This document shows positions 24,501 to 34,143 of a stretch of DNA of 64,000 bases, one piece after another. A program made the translations under genes and the position numbers. How positions within the stretch are numbered: the stretch's first letter is position 1; each line of letters opens with the position of its first letter. This stretch comes from Otis tarda (Eukaryota > Chordata > Aves > Otidiformes > Otididae): assembly GCA_026413225.1 (NCBI GenBank), contig CM048552.1, positions 44,593,001-44,657,000 on the forward strand. Direction: 5' to 3'. The notes beneath the pieces are model-generated. The model did no database searches. It was not told the origin of the DNA and worked only from the letters and a program-made list of their open reading frames with translations.

Positions 24501-26643
24501 CAGAGAGCCAGTTTCTCCTTCCTGTTTTGACTACAAATCTTAAGAAATCTGTTTTGAGGATGGGTTACGGGAGACCCTTTGGATTGTTCCTTCCACCATC
24601 GGTTTCACAATCAGGTCACACAAGAGCCTCCCTTTTGTTGATTGAAACAGCAATGGTTCAGCTTTCCATTCCTTCAGATTTTTTCTCCTGTCTTTTCTGT
24701 ACCTTTCCTGTTGTCTTCCTCATGCTCATGCCATTGTATGAGTAGCCAACACAAATATGGTGTTCCTACCTTTATTCTTAAAACTTCTTTTCGTTAATCT
24801 TCCTTTCAACCATCCCACTGCCTTTTATTTTGACAATATCGTATGTGAATATCTGTTACTAGCAAACGCATAGTCTTTGTAGGCACAGATAAATTAATAA
24901 ACACAGTCACATTATGTGGCCTCTGTGTGGCCTTTGTGTAGGGTCACGTTAGGTCCTCTTTGCAATTGAGTACAGAGGACACGTTGAAAGCACTGTTGAC
25001 AGCAAGACGCTCTAAGGGACACTGATGTCTACATGAAAAGAACCAGTTGCTTTGGAAGAGGATTCACAACTGCTGGTATCTTAAGTCCAACTTTGTCACA
25101 GACTTAGTGACACGCATCTCAGTATGTGTTGAGATATCTTGGTGACTTTTTTTCCAGGACATGAGAACCTCTGCTGGCTAATTGGAAAGAAAAGAGAATA
25201 TCTCACTTTTTTTTTTCCTAAATGAGAATTTGAGATATTAGTGCTACTGTCCATCACTTGTATAACTGTATAAACACTTGTTTATACAGTTATAATAAAC
25301 ACTTGTATAACTGTGTAAACATGTAGTAGGAAGGAGTGGACTTCGGTTTAATTCCGTTTTTTGTCTAAGGAGGCTGAGAGCTAATGTTTCCAAGAAAGTA
25401 AGCTGAATTAGGCTGGGTGCAAGCTGGGATTGGGCCTGTATTTTTGCTTTGGATGAAACTGTGCCTTTGTGCAGCAAAGAATAAAAAAGATAGGAGTCCG
25501 AGAGAATGAATCAATATGACTTTATAGCTCTGTGGTGAGAGCACTTCTGTGGTTTTGGTCTTTACTCCAGTCACTTAACTCTGTATTATTTGTAATGTTC
25601 TCTGTTCCAGCAAAGATATCACTAACAGAAACAAAGATGTGCTACTCTTCCAAAGCTGTAAGGAAGTCACCTTTGCTTTGCTCTATATTTGTATCTTGTG
25701 CTGCTATAGTTTTTATTTCTTATGTTTGTTTGAAAACTACACCTATGTATACACACATGTACATCTGCAACATGTACACTTGGAGGTGTACTGACTAAAT
25801 ACTTTTTGCTGTCAAAATGTAAGAAATAAGTCTATTTTTTATGTCCATGCCTATGGAATTTTCTCACTGAAATGTTCAGTTATTATTAGTTCAGTTCTGT
25901 TTTGTCTTCTGTCCCTCAGTGTGTTCTTTCCCACTACGCTGTGGCAGACTGTGCCGTTGTGGGCCAGGAGGATCCTTTGAAAGGACATGTTCCATTTGCG
26001 CTGTGCGTGCTGAGAGAAGGTGAGAGCTCGCTGATACTGATGTCACTAAGGCTTGTAAAAGTCACAGAAAAGGTAAAGGGTATGAACTTCTTCACTAGGT
26101 ATAAAGAAGGAAGAGGAGATTTTGAAAGAGGTTGTTGAGCAAGTTCGAACTAACATTGGTCCAGTAGCAGCTTTCCAGAAGGGAGTGTTTGTGAAACAGC
26201 TACCAAAAACACGCTCTGGCAAGATACCACGTTCAGCTCTGTCTGCACTTGTCAGTGGAAAGCCGTATAAGGTAAGTTGGAGATGTGTGCTGTAATGAAT
26301 TAGGCACATGTGCACATCTGAAGACACAACATCATGGTTTTGATTCTCTAGACCGTTCTGCAACTAGTCCATGACTTCAGGTAGTACATTGTATTTTATT
26401 TCTACTGTAGTTTACCCAAAAGATTTTCCTGTTCCAGTGCTTTCCAGAGACCTTTTCCTTGATTGCTTTTGAAGGCTAGATTTAGAAGATTCTCTGAATG
26501 AAATTCTGTTTTACTGTTGAAGGACCACAATCTCCTATCACATCCTTCTGTATATTCTTCCTTTTCAGGTAACACCGACCATTGAAGATGCTAGCGTGTT
26601 CAAACATATTGAAGAAGTGCTAAAGAAAAATGAAATGGGATAA
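3409..26643 (+). CDS. ACSS3: ACSS3, acyl-CoA synthetase short-chain family member 3 (3' seven coding exons)
   Basis: This is the C-terminal part of a mitochondrial-matrix ANL-superfamily acyl-CoA synthetase. The family activates short-chain acids, propionate preferentially, to acyl-CoA through an acyl-AMP intermediate. Seven exons splice in a single frame and give about 236 residues. They begin in the ESGSAIT segment after the nucleotide-binding core, cross the hinge and C-terminal domain ([18 protein letters not shown], then [17 protein letters not shown]), and reach the [12 protein letters not shown] motif. The lysine of SGK (26221-26223) is the conserved catalytic and acylation-regulated residue of this family. 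The stop is TAA at 26641-26643. The N-terminal two thirds of the roughly 680-residue protein lies upstream of the window. Every junction has canonical GT-AG sites and keeps phase, with no stop inside an exon, so the locus looks functional. ACSS1 and ACSS2 are the alternatives, but the [18 protein letters not shown] and GKPYK segments match ACSS3 as I recall it. Confidence 0.93.
3505..7049 (+). other. ACSS3: ACSS3 intron, 3.5 kb
   Basis: Intron with gtaaga donor and tttttacag acceptor. It is AT-rich with no second gene. The only local structure noted is a 15-bp perfect tandem duplication at 5247-5276 between short inverted repeats. Confidence 0.8.
5234..5288. repeat. 15-bp tandem duplication flanked by a 9-bp inverted repeat
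   Basis: The unit tgcagtggcacaaat occurs twice in a row (5247-5261 and 5262-5276). It is bracketed by tatgatatc (5234-5242) and its reverse complement gatatcata (5280-5288). This is probably a small replication-slippage product inside the intron. Confidence 0.7.
7050..7113 (+). CDS. ACSS3: ACSS3 coding exon ([22 protein letters not shown])
   Basis: The acceptor is ...tttttacag (7041-7049) and the donor is aaa|gtaagc. The 64-nt exon finishes the split Val codon and encodes [20 protein letters not shown] plus two bases of Lys. The LGNIVVK segment is the family's strand before the LPLPPG loop. Both junction phases agree with the flanking exons. Confidence 0.92.
8951..9021. repeat. Short AT-rich tandem repeat (gttaaatgaga-type units)
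   Basis: Four to six degenerate units of the form (a)gttaaatgag/attaaatgat follow each other in about 70 bases. This is a local minisatellite-like array with no coding content. Confidence 0.6.
10212..10247. repeat. 18-bp tandem duplication
   Basis: The unit tttatctgcagaatac plus two bases is repeated directly with one mismatch (10212-10229 and 10230-10247). Confidence 0.65.
11145..11480 (-). mobile_element. CR1 LINE fragment (reverse transcriptase C-terminal part)
   Basis: Read on the - strand it encodes a piece of CR1 ORF2 downstream of the RT catalytic core: [27 protein letters not shown] and LPLYSI. This is the same segment seen as [20 protein letters not shown] in the longer CR1 at 48-51 kb. 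Both ends are truncated and no CR1 3' tail is present. It is antisense to ACSS3, and its divergence suggests an older insertion. Confidence 0.88.
13450..13930 (+). mobile_element. Ancient CR1/L3-like LINE fragment, 3' part
   Basis: The + strand resembles the consensus of old amniote CR1/L3-type elements. The chain includes ggaagctgaagctagata, an ACAGTGA-like block, cattggaacaaa, a block like 'ggctTGAgaCAGG', then gggaggtcagattggatgatca near 13890-13915. That last block is the hallmark 'GGAGGTCAGACTAGATGATCA' 3' region. It is highly decayed, with no usable open frame. The 5' limit is uncertain and may reach about 13.1 kb. Confidence 0.65.
15096..16239 (-). mobile_element. Solo LTR of an avian ERVL-type endogenous retrovirus, with target-site duplications
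   Basis: A 1134-bp block (15101-16234) begins TGTCATAG and ends CCAGAACA on the + strand. It is flanked on both sides by the 5-bp direct repeat CACCT (15096-15100 and 16235-16239). TG...CA termini with a 5-bp duplication indicate an ERVL (class III) LTR. Orientation is judged to be minus: on that strand a TATTTAA box (around 16050-16062) is followed by a long GC-rich leader. The minus 3' end has the 'CCCTGTCCTTATCTC' type of motif familiar from bird ERVL LTRs. No internal retroviral region is present, so it is the fossil left by LTR-LTR recombination. Its GC- and CpG-rich makeup contrasts sharply with the AT-rich intron. Intact ends and perfect duplications suggest a moderate age, younger than the 13.5-kb LINE. 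Confidence 0.85.
15490..15740. repeat. Degenerate GC-rich tandem repeats inside the solo LTR
   Basis: Units resembling gctccggcgtgggtc followed by ccacgggctgcag recur at least four times at irregular 30-60 base spacing. Such internal minisatellites are a familiar property of this avian LTR group. They create long spurious open frames in several phases. Confidence 0.7.
18364..18897 (-). mobile_element. CR1 LINE 3' end, 5'-truncated
   Basis: On the - strand an open frame of about 127 codons encodes the extreme C-terminus of CR1 ORF2: [20 protein letters not shown], then [20 protein letters not shown] and [15 protein letters not shown]. It runs into the short 3' UTR and ends in ...TTAATGATTCTATAA at 18364, the CR1 3' tail. 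The 5' end is truncated near 18.9 kb. The frame is largely preserved, so this copy is relatively young. It is antisense to ACSS3. Confidence 0.93.
20307..20388 (+). CDS. ACSS3: ACSS3 coding exon ([12 protein letters not shown]...KFP)
   Basis: The acceptor is ...tttaatttaag and the donor is cca|gtaaga. The 82-nt exon completes Lys and encodes [20 protein letters not shown] followed by LYFQKFP. It sits after a 13.2-kb intron, the largest complete intron of this gene in the window. Confidence 0.93.
20389..21361 (+). other. ACSS3: ACSS3 intron, 973 bp
   Basis: Canonical GT-AG intron. It is AT-rich with a T-rich tract near 20580-20622 and no other feature seen. Confidence 0.9.
21362..21484 (+). 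CDS. ACSS3: ACSS3 coding exon carrying the hinge motif
   Basis: The 123-nt exon is phase 0 at both ends, with acceptor gtttttag and donor gag|gttagc. It encodes [20 protein letters not shown] and then [21 protein letters not shown]. The [12 protein letters not shown] stretch is the ANL A8 hinge about which the C-terminal domain rotates between adenylation and thioesterification. The match to mammalian ACSS3 is nearly residue for residue. Confidence 0.96.
21485..25919 (+). other. ACSS3: ACSS3 intron, 4.4 kb
   Basis: Canonical GT-AG intron. A - strand stretch at 23160-23511 is unusually open in two overlapping frames but matches no family I know. A perfect hairpin lies at 25261-25294. No transposon with recognisable ends was found. 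Confidence 0.8.
25261..25294. repeat. Perfect 14-bp inverted repeat with 6-base loop
   Basis: tataactgtataaa (25261-25274), loop cacttg, then the exact reverse complement tttatacagttata (25281-25294). A partial copy of the right-hand sequence (aacacttgtataactgtgtaaac) follows to 25320. The duplicated-inverted structure is consistent with template switching. Confidence 0.85.
25920..26019 (+). CDS. ACSS3: ACSS3 coding exon ([22 protein letters not shown]...)
   Basis: The acceptor is gtccctcag and the donor is aag|gtgaga. The exon encodes [20 protein letters not shown], then [13 protein letters not shown] plus one base. The [14 protein letters not shown] segment is characteristic of the C-terminal domain. 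It is followed by a very short 79-nt intron. Confidence 0.95.
26020..26098 (+). other. ACSS3: ACSS3 mini-intron, 79 bp
   Basis: The gtgaga donor and ttcactag acceptor bound a 79-base intron. Removing it restores the frame between VLRE and IKKEEE. It is close to the practical minimum for vertebrate introns. Confidence 0.9.
26099..26271 (+). CDS. ACSS3: ACSS3 coding exon with the catalytic SGK lysine
   Basis: The acceptor is ttcactag and the donor is aag|gtaagt. The 173-nt exon encodes an acidic and basic helix ([20 protein letters not shown]), then [20 protein letters not shown] and [17 protein letters not shown]. The Lys codon at 26221-26223 lies in the A10-like [10 protein letters not shown] motif. 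In this family that lysine contacts the acyl-adenylate and is a target of inhibitory acylation. Confidence 0.96.
26569..26643 (+). CDS. ACSS3: ACSS3 terminal coding exon
   Basis: The acceptor is cttttcag. The 75-nt coding part reads [24 protein letters not shown], then TAA at 26641-26643. Mammalian ACSS3 ends similarly with an IEDPSIF...VEEMLK helix. The last residues differ, as is usual for a C-terminus. Confidence 0.92.
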   Translation, partial: VTPTIEDASVFKHIEEVLKKNEMG

Positions 26644-27350
26644 TACATTGATAACAAATGTGTCAGTTACTGAAGTATGCCAAAAGACTTTCTCTTAGGA
26701 AATACCACATTTTAAAAACTAGTAATGATTTGAGACTATTTTTTTTTTTTACTTCAGTAATGTTACTGGGTTCTTTACCATATTGTCACAGCCAATGAAG
26801 CATACTAAAGTCTTTGCATGTTGTCATTATATGCTGAATATTAAGACTGCTGAGAATTGCAAATAGAATTCATACATTTCTATAGCCTTAAAGAGAGAGA
26901 GTCACTGGATTATCTGTTTTGTATTATGTCATGTGGCCTTACATTTAATCCATTATTGTATAATGTGACGCGTAATTTGAGTTTCACTAAAACGGCTTAC
27001 AAAAGGTAAGTCATGAACTGAGGACAGCAGTAAACAGGAATTCTAATGTGAGAATTATTGCAGATATAAATTGTCCTCACTTGTAAATTATGAGCTTTTT
27101 TTTGTCTTTTAATTTTTTATAAATTTTAAAATTAGTTTTCTTGATTCCACTGTTTTTTTTTTCCTAAGTCTTTCTACTATAAATTAGATTCCTATAATGT
27201 TTTTTACTCAATAACTTTCTGAAGTGTCTTTTTTTTTGTAGAATGATAGATAATTCGTGGCTCTCAAATCTGTGAAAATCTTGATTTGTCCATAGTAATA
27301 TTTAATAAAAACCATATATTTTAAATAAAAGCAGGCATTTATCCTTTGTA
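26644..27350 (+). other. ACSS3: ACSS3 3' UTR (end approximate)
   Basis: AT-rich untranslated sequence follows the TAA. No coding signal is seen. The end is placed about 20 bases after the second of two AATAAA hexamers (27304-27309 and 27324-27329). The exact cleavage site cannot be read from sequence. Confidence 0.6.
27304..27329 (+). terminator. Paired AATAAA polyadenylation signals of ACSS3
   Basis: Two AATAAA hexamers 20 bases apart, about 660-685 bases after the ACSS3 stop codon, followed by a GT-rich stretch (tttgttgttgtggtttgt) near 27362-27379 that could serve as the downstream element. Confidence 0.6.
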
Positions 27351-29117
27351 TTTTCTGATGATTTTGTTGTTGTGGTTTGTATCACTTATGATAAGGATTA
27401 CCAGAATGTGCTTTTGCTGACATAATTAGACATCCCAGGCTCACTAAGACATATATAACCAAGAAATTTAGCAAATACAGATCATAGGCAGCCCATTCTT
27501 GACTTTATAGACCATTTGAAAATACTTACAGGGTTCTCAGCAAACCAGGGGATGGAGGATACACTCTCTGCATGCATTACTTCTCAAGCTGCAGGTTTTT
27601 ATTTGAACAATAAATGAAAAAAATCCTTTTTAAAATACACGTTCACAGAAAAGTTTAAAAGCAGAGAAGTTATTCAAACTCGGCAATACTTTCTAGAGGA
27701 AGAAACAGTAATCAGTATGCAGATTCAGATGATGTTGGTATAAAAGAGAGGTTCTGTACTTAGGCTAAGCTAGGGTAGAAGTTAAGTCGAGACATATTTT
27801 GCTATGGCAGTGTGTCTTCAAAAGAGTCCAGAGTTACTGTTATCTCCTGTTGGGAAGAGGTAAGACTAGCCCTGTTAAGTGATAAAATAAACCAGCAGAT
27901 TGATGTAGGAGCTAAAAGGTGATAGATAGGTGCTAATTAACACGATCATACTCCGATGTTGCCTGGTGCCTGTGACCTTTTTGTAGAGTCAATGAGCTCT
28001 ACCAGTTACATAGGAAATAAATAAACTGTCCATCTGTTTTTTTCACTGGCCACTGCATGCAGCTGAGCCAATTGTGTTGAACCGGGCCGTACAGGCAGAT
28101 AATGAAACAGCCTCCTTTGAGTTTGTGCTGTACTTGTTTTTTGCCAAATAATTGCATAAGGTCGCCACGCTGCTCTGTTATGTGATTTAGCTGAAAATCA
28201 CAATCTGAACAGGAAGTAAAGACACTAAAAGACTGAGTAAAGGCCAATGATGCTTTATGGTAGATACGCTAATCATACAGTGATTTATATGTGGAAGTAA
28301 TTTTTGTTCCTCAGAGATGTCCTGATAACTTTCTTGAAAAACTTCTTATATAAGTTGCTGTTAGTTGAAGATACCTTTTTCTTCTGGATGGGTTATTCAA
28401 TTACCAAGGCTTTAATAGGAGACTCATGGAGTGCTTTGCAGAGATTGCTGAGTATTTTTCAGTTTCACAAGGTTTCATCTTAGCAACCTACGCTGCACAG
28501 CTGCAGAGCAGGAGAGAGTTCTTGGGAAGTGTCAGTGATTTTTTTTTTTTTTTGATCAGTGAGAAACTACAGAGGTCTTATCACAGAGAAACTGTGGCAC
28601 ATTCACGAGGTGCACAGCCATTACTTTTTGTACAATGAAAGCCAAGACATTAAGTTGTGTATGTTTGCTGCAGTTATCCTGGCTGCAGCCATCACGTAAT
28701 TGCAGGAGGGGAGGGGAACAAGAGAGAACAAGCCCTCTAGTAAAGATACTGCAACAGGATGTAGGAGAAGAGAATTAATTTCCTAGATCTTGTATAGTTT
28801 TCCCAATGACATCTCATATACCAATTTCTCCATTGGTAAGGAAAGGTAACCTGTTTTCTAGTTTGGGGCTCTTTTTTAAGGAAGTGACAATAAATATCAG
28901 ACTTTTTTAAAAAAAAAAAATAACAAAACCAACACTAATGGATATTTAGGCACTTACCTTTCTGAGGAGCTATTTGCTCCTGTTAATATTGACAAGAAAC
29001 GATTATCTGTCCTCTGAACTGTTTGTGGAGAACTTGAATAGTTAGCATTCTTAAAGTGTCCCTATGACAGAAGTGTTTCTAATAACCAATGTCTGCTTTC
29101 TGAGGAAGTCTGAGCTT

Positions 29118-29173
29118 CCCCCCCCCCCGCTTCTTTATAAAGTTTCTTTCTTTCTTTTTTTTTTTTTTTTTTT
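29118..29173. repeat. C-run followed by pyrimidine/T tract
   Basis: An 11-base C run (29118-29128) is followed by ttctttataaag, then a (tttc)n and poly-T tract to 29173. This is low-complexity sequence only. Confidence 0.8.
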
Positions 29174-32068
29174 GTTTTAGTGGGAATCACTTCAGATCAA
29201 GGCTGGGATAAAAGAGAGGGGCAGAGTAGTCGGGTGTACTCACTCTGCCTCTGCCCTGGTAAGGTGAAGGATTCCAGAAATGCCCAATGTGTCATTTATC
29301 AATGTGAAGAAAAACCCAAGAAAGCAAGCCACCTTATTGCAGCAGTACAATATGGAAAATAACTTGTTTCACAGGCATTGCTTTTATTTTCCAGGGGAGC
29401 CTTTCGCTGAGGAGCTGTTATTGCAGAATGCTTTGTGTACGGCATTAGCTTTGTGCCGAGCTGGAGAAAGGGAGGAGTAGTCATTCTGCACGGCTCTGGT
29501 GCTGCCCAGCAACCTAGTTCTGCCATCAAGGAAGAACAAGCCCATTTAACAAGTGGTAGGAGAGCACTTGATTTACTTAATTTTGTTTTTAGAGAGAAGC
29601 ATGTGGGTAGATTTGAATGGTCAGGGAGTCATTAAAACTTGGCTGGAAGAGGCTGATGTAATAATTATTCCCAGTGTGCTGAAAGAGTTGGAGCCAACTA
29701 GACAACATTTAGCATAGCCACAATTTCTAGCTGTTCAGAGTAGAGCTTCAGCTCATATGGAGGAGACAGGGATGTCTCTCCTATATGTTAGCCTTCAATC
29801 AAAACTGAAGTCACAATAATAACACTTTAAAGGAAAACATTTTTAATTCTTCTGATCTGTTTTCTTCCATTATGGAAATAAATAATTTGGGTGTGCTGTA
29901 CTCCCGAGGCAGGATACCTGCAACTTTGGTAGCAAGATCTTGCTCAATTTTTTCCCCAACACACCTCACTCCCCTGTGCCCCTTAATTTGAGGGTGGGCT
30001 GTGACAATGCGGGCTGGAAAAGAAATTCTGTAAAATGGGAGCTGGTGTTCAGGAGGGGAAGTGTATTCAGATGATACTACAACCACTGAAAAGGGTGTTT
30101 GCATTGCTTTACTTTGTGACATTCTGGACTAAAATAATCGAAAAAGGAGGTTGAGAGAGGAGAAGAAGAAACATCACCAACGATGTTTGTTAAGCCTGAG
30201 GAACTATGTAAAACAGCTGTGTCTTTATCCAGTTGTGTGCTAGCCCAAACCATCGGATCGCACCCATCAGCAAGTTCAGTGCTCCCTCTCGTGGCAGGTT
30301 CTGACCAGTAAATCCAGCATAACTCATACCGCTTTGTGGCAAAATGTGCTTATGCTGCTATGTACCAACCTTAATAGACTTATAAACACAAATAGCACTG
30401 AATTCTTTTTTTATTGACATTGGGGGAGAAAAATCTTTCACCATCTGATTGACTGAAGTTTGCCAAATGAAAAGAGACAAAACAAATGTTTATGTACGTG
30501 CAAACATTGCAGATCAAACTGCTAAAAGAAATAACTAAAAGACAGGTCTTGAGCTAAGATCAAGCAGCAGAAAAATAGCAAATAGGTAAATGACTATTAA
30601 GTAGGTCTTACTTTGAAACTTCCCATTTAAACAAAGAATAAACAACAATAACACCACCAAATAAAGCCACAACAGGTAATAGTTGCTCTTCTAAACTTTT
30701 ATACACTATATATTAATCACTCTGTCTTTCAGTTATTTCCTCTGATAAAACTGACTTCTGTGAAGTCTCAGCAAGGCCGTCTTGGCTAAAAGCATAACGT
30801 TAGACAGGAGCCTGTCTAATGCCCTGTTATAATGAAGAAATGGTGGGGTTTGGCTTCTGTTTTCTTTCATTTTCTTTGTTGAATATATCTGGAAACAAGA
30901 TTCTGATTCTATGCAAATACTAGATTTAATTTTCCAATGCTGGCTGGTATCTGAAGGTCCTGGAACGAAAAGGTGGCTCCTGGTAAAGCAAGATTCTTCT
31001 TGGTCCACAGGTAAGATAGAAGAAAGTTTTTTGGTTTTTTTGTATAAATCATGTTTTATTAAATTGCTTTTTTTTTTTTTTGTAAACAGTTCTTTTGGGT
31101 TTATTTGTTTTTAAGAGGTGAGCCATCATGGAGCTTCTCTACAGATACCTGATATTTCCATTTTGTCTTTAGAGGTCCATTTTGGCTCCAGTTCCAGGTT
31201 ATGTCATTCTATTATACATCATCAGAGGCAGGTGTTCAGCTTTAAATATTGACAGGTTTTTCTCAGTAGGAACATGTTGAAGCTTCTAACTCTGCTAAAC
31301 ATATTCATTTGACTGTTACAATCCAAAAACTGTAAAAATGGTGGAATGGAAAGATACAAACAGTATTATTGACACTGTGTTGTCAAATGTTTGCACTGAG
31401 ACCCCATGTACCATAGATTTTCTTTTTAAAAAATCATATTTATATCCATTTACATAAGACTTACACATTTTAAAAGAAATACATACACAGTAAATACGTA
31501 AATGTCTAGTATTTTACAATAAAACAGATGGAACAATGTAAAAATGAGTGGCTTCATTTGATAAAAGCTTTGGATGTGCACTACTGCCAAATTTCTGATG
31601 ACAGAGATGCTGAGAGGAAAGGGGGAGGGTGTGGTGTTTTTCTTTCTTTTTTTTTTTTTTGTAGTAATTTAGGTATTTGTTTAAATTCTTGTTTTAAATT
31701 AACCAATACATGAAGGGAACATCATGTCTGATAAAACTTATGTATTCTCTTCCCTATTACCCTGTTTTTGCAGAGAGTTTTAATGCTCTTTTTCCTAAGT
31801 AGTGGTAGTGCACTTCAGGTAAAGTAGAAGAAAGAGATGACATCTACGGGAAAAAATAAACAAACATTAATTAGTGAGATTCTTTGATTCTAATTTGGTC
31901 TAGGGTGCAATGACACCAGAAAAATAGCACTAAGTAAGCTATTGCATGTTTTTACTAAAATATGAGTTTTGAGTATCTGAGGGAGACAGGCATTTGTTGT
32001 TTAATTTTAAATCTGCAACATAAATCTATTAGTAATACATTTGATTATTGTACTACTGTCTACTGCTT

Positions 32069-32086
32069 TTTTGACCTAGGTCAAAA
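32069..32086. promoter_or_regulatory. 18-bp perfect palindrome containing a TGACCT/AGGTCA everted pair
   Basis: ttttgacctaggtcaaaa is its own reverse complement. It holds two nuclear-receptor half-sites (AGGTCA) back to back with no spacer, an ER0 arrangement. Whether any receptor binds is unknown. The location is intergenic, about 3.5 kb beyond the PPFIA2 stop. Confidence 0.3.
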
Positions 32087-34137
32087 CAGACTCCTGCTTA
32101 CTTTCATTTTACAGTTTTTTTTTCTTACTGTTTTGATTCAGCACTGGGGTTAGAGTTTCCTGCATCTGGAGGCCTTTGCCTGTTTGGCACAAGGCTGAAT
32201 GCACATTTTAAGTGTATAGACCTTGTTGATGTACTCTGTGATTCTCCTTGTCCACTGTAGCATGACAGCATTTACCTTTTTCACCCTGATGATGTCTTTG
32301 CTCTGGACCAGCTGTTTCCAGATTATCATTCACATATTTTTGGAACTCTTCTTCTCCATCTGTCTTTACAAATCCACTTTGGAACCCTTCATTGATTAAG
32401 TACATGGTTGATTTTGCCAAATCCCCTTTGACATTTCATTAGAATAAAAGTGAAACTAGTTATGTCCTATTGCCCCAGCCTGTGGCAACAAAACTGTCCT
32501 GGCTGAGCCTTCTGACTTGGTGATGACAAGCATTTCATAAGTGTTGGGAAACCTTAGACAGTGTGACTGCCACATCCACTGGCTGTGTAAGAGCATTGCA
32601 GATGCTTCGCTGGGCAGCATACAGCCACCACGGCAGAAAGCTTGACCCGTCTCGTGTGCTCTATGGTAGACTTTGCAAGATTAAGTGGCCAGACACCAGC
32701 AAGCTTAAATGTTCTTAAATTTATCATCTTGAGTGTGCACTCAAACTGGGCAGTGCAGAGTATGCTCATGTAACTGTTCTGAGAATGTCAGTTCATGGTT
32801 TCTGGCCGATTGTCACAGTGGTTTCAACAAAGGTTTAAAAAAATACCTGAAATGCAACTTGAAAGCATATGAATTGAACCCAGCTGTTGGGAAGAAATAC
32901 TGTAAGATACCGTAAGGTTGTACCGAATTGTGTTGTTGACATCAACTATTTTGAGATAGGAGGCTTTGACATTCTCTGTAAGAACAGTGACTAGCAGAAT
33001 GCAAGAATCTGCAGCCTGCTGTGATCGCAGGCCACCTCATTTGTTACACGCGCAACCCGTTTGCAGCATTCTTTTCAATCTGCTCTTCAGATGCATATTC
33101 CCCTTTAGTATTACAATTTCTCTTGGAGTGCTGTTGTGTGATAGCTCACCCAGCTGTCCATCCCTTCTGCTGCTCAGCTAGAGTCACTCCCTGGTTCTGT
33201 CCATGTTCAGTCGCCAAAGTAACACAACTACTGATGTATTCTAGGCAAGGTGTTACAAGCCTGGGTCTCAGTCTGACCTGAATCTGGAAAGTTTCAGGAG
33301 GCATCTTGTAATGAGTAATCTTGCCTTTCGTCCAAGTATCAATCAGTTCCTTCCATGAAGAAACTGTTACTCAGGAAGTGTGATCACAAAATTTTGGTTT
33401 TATTCCATTCATCCTTGACACTCAGGTCACTTGTTTAAGTTTTCAAACCTGATGAAGGAAAATGAAGGAAATCTTTTTCCCTGCATACTTTTAAATATAA
33501 TTACTGAAATTCAAAATTATTTTAACTTGCTGTTTGGTTTCTAACCTGCATGACATTTTGAAATTGCACTATGAACAGTGCATATACTGAAGTTCTAGTT
33601 CACACCATCTCATTTCTCTAAAATGAGTATACGGTAAGTGAAAAGAAGTAATGGTATATTAGTGCTACTCATCCTCATATATTAGCTTTCACAATTTAGA
33701 TCTAAATTTTATATTCTTAAGATTACAACGTAATTGGCAGAATAGTGGACAAGCAGCAAGTACCGACGTGGTACATATCTCTGATACTTGAAACACTATT
33801 GATACTCCTGTAGAAATGGAAGTTAACTTGTATAGCTTGTATAACTTTGTCTAAATATCTTTTTGTTCAAAGTGCATAATCTCCATAAACATACAGTGCC
33901 AGCAAAGTTTGCTACTTTACTTCTGTTGGTGAATTACTAGTTTTTAGACAATTTTTGAATACAGCAGGAATAAACAGTTCGGATAACCTTAAGTTAATTT
34001 TGGTTATCATACCAATTTTCAATTTCTGCCCTTGTTGCACTCTTCAAACCTATTGCAAAATATCACTGCATGTGCCTGGCCCACTACTGTTGGTCTAACA
34101 AATTGCTTGGTGTTTGAACTTAATTTCTTGGTCGTGC

Positions 34138-34143
34138 TTTATT
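34138..34143 (-). terminator. Candidate distal AATAAA of PPFIA2
   Basis: On the - strand AATAAA occurs about 1.4 kb after the PPFIA2 stop codon. A weaker ATTAAA lies nearer, at 34822-34827. No transcript evidence is available, so the true 3' end is undetermined. Confidence 0.35.

Larger units (their letters stand above)
27350..34137. other. Intergenic region between convergent ACSS3 and PPFIA2
   Basis: About 6.8 kb of AT-rich sequence with no exon, RNA gene or complete transposon that I can support. Homopolymer and pyrimidine tracts occur (28538-28552, 29145-29173). An 18-bp perfect palindrome lies at 32069-32086, and an unassigned stretch with open - strand frames lies at 32208-32769. Part of the right end may be PPFIA2 3' UTR if a distal poly(A) site is used. 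Confidence 0.6.

Noticed and set aside
29175-29275. Possible + exon between a T-tract/ag and a GTAAGG donor
   Set aside because: Good splice-like ends, but the peptide resembles no protein and the locus is beyond the ACSS3 poly(A) signals. At most a non-coding transcript.
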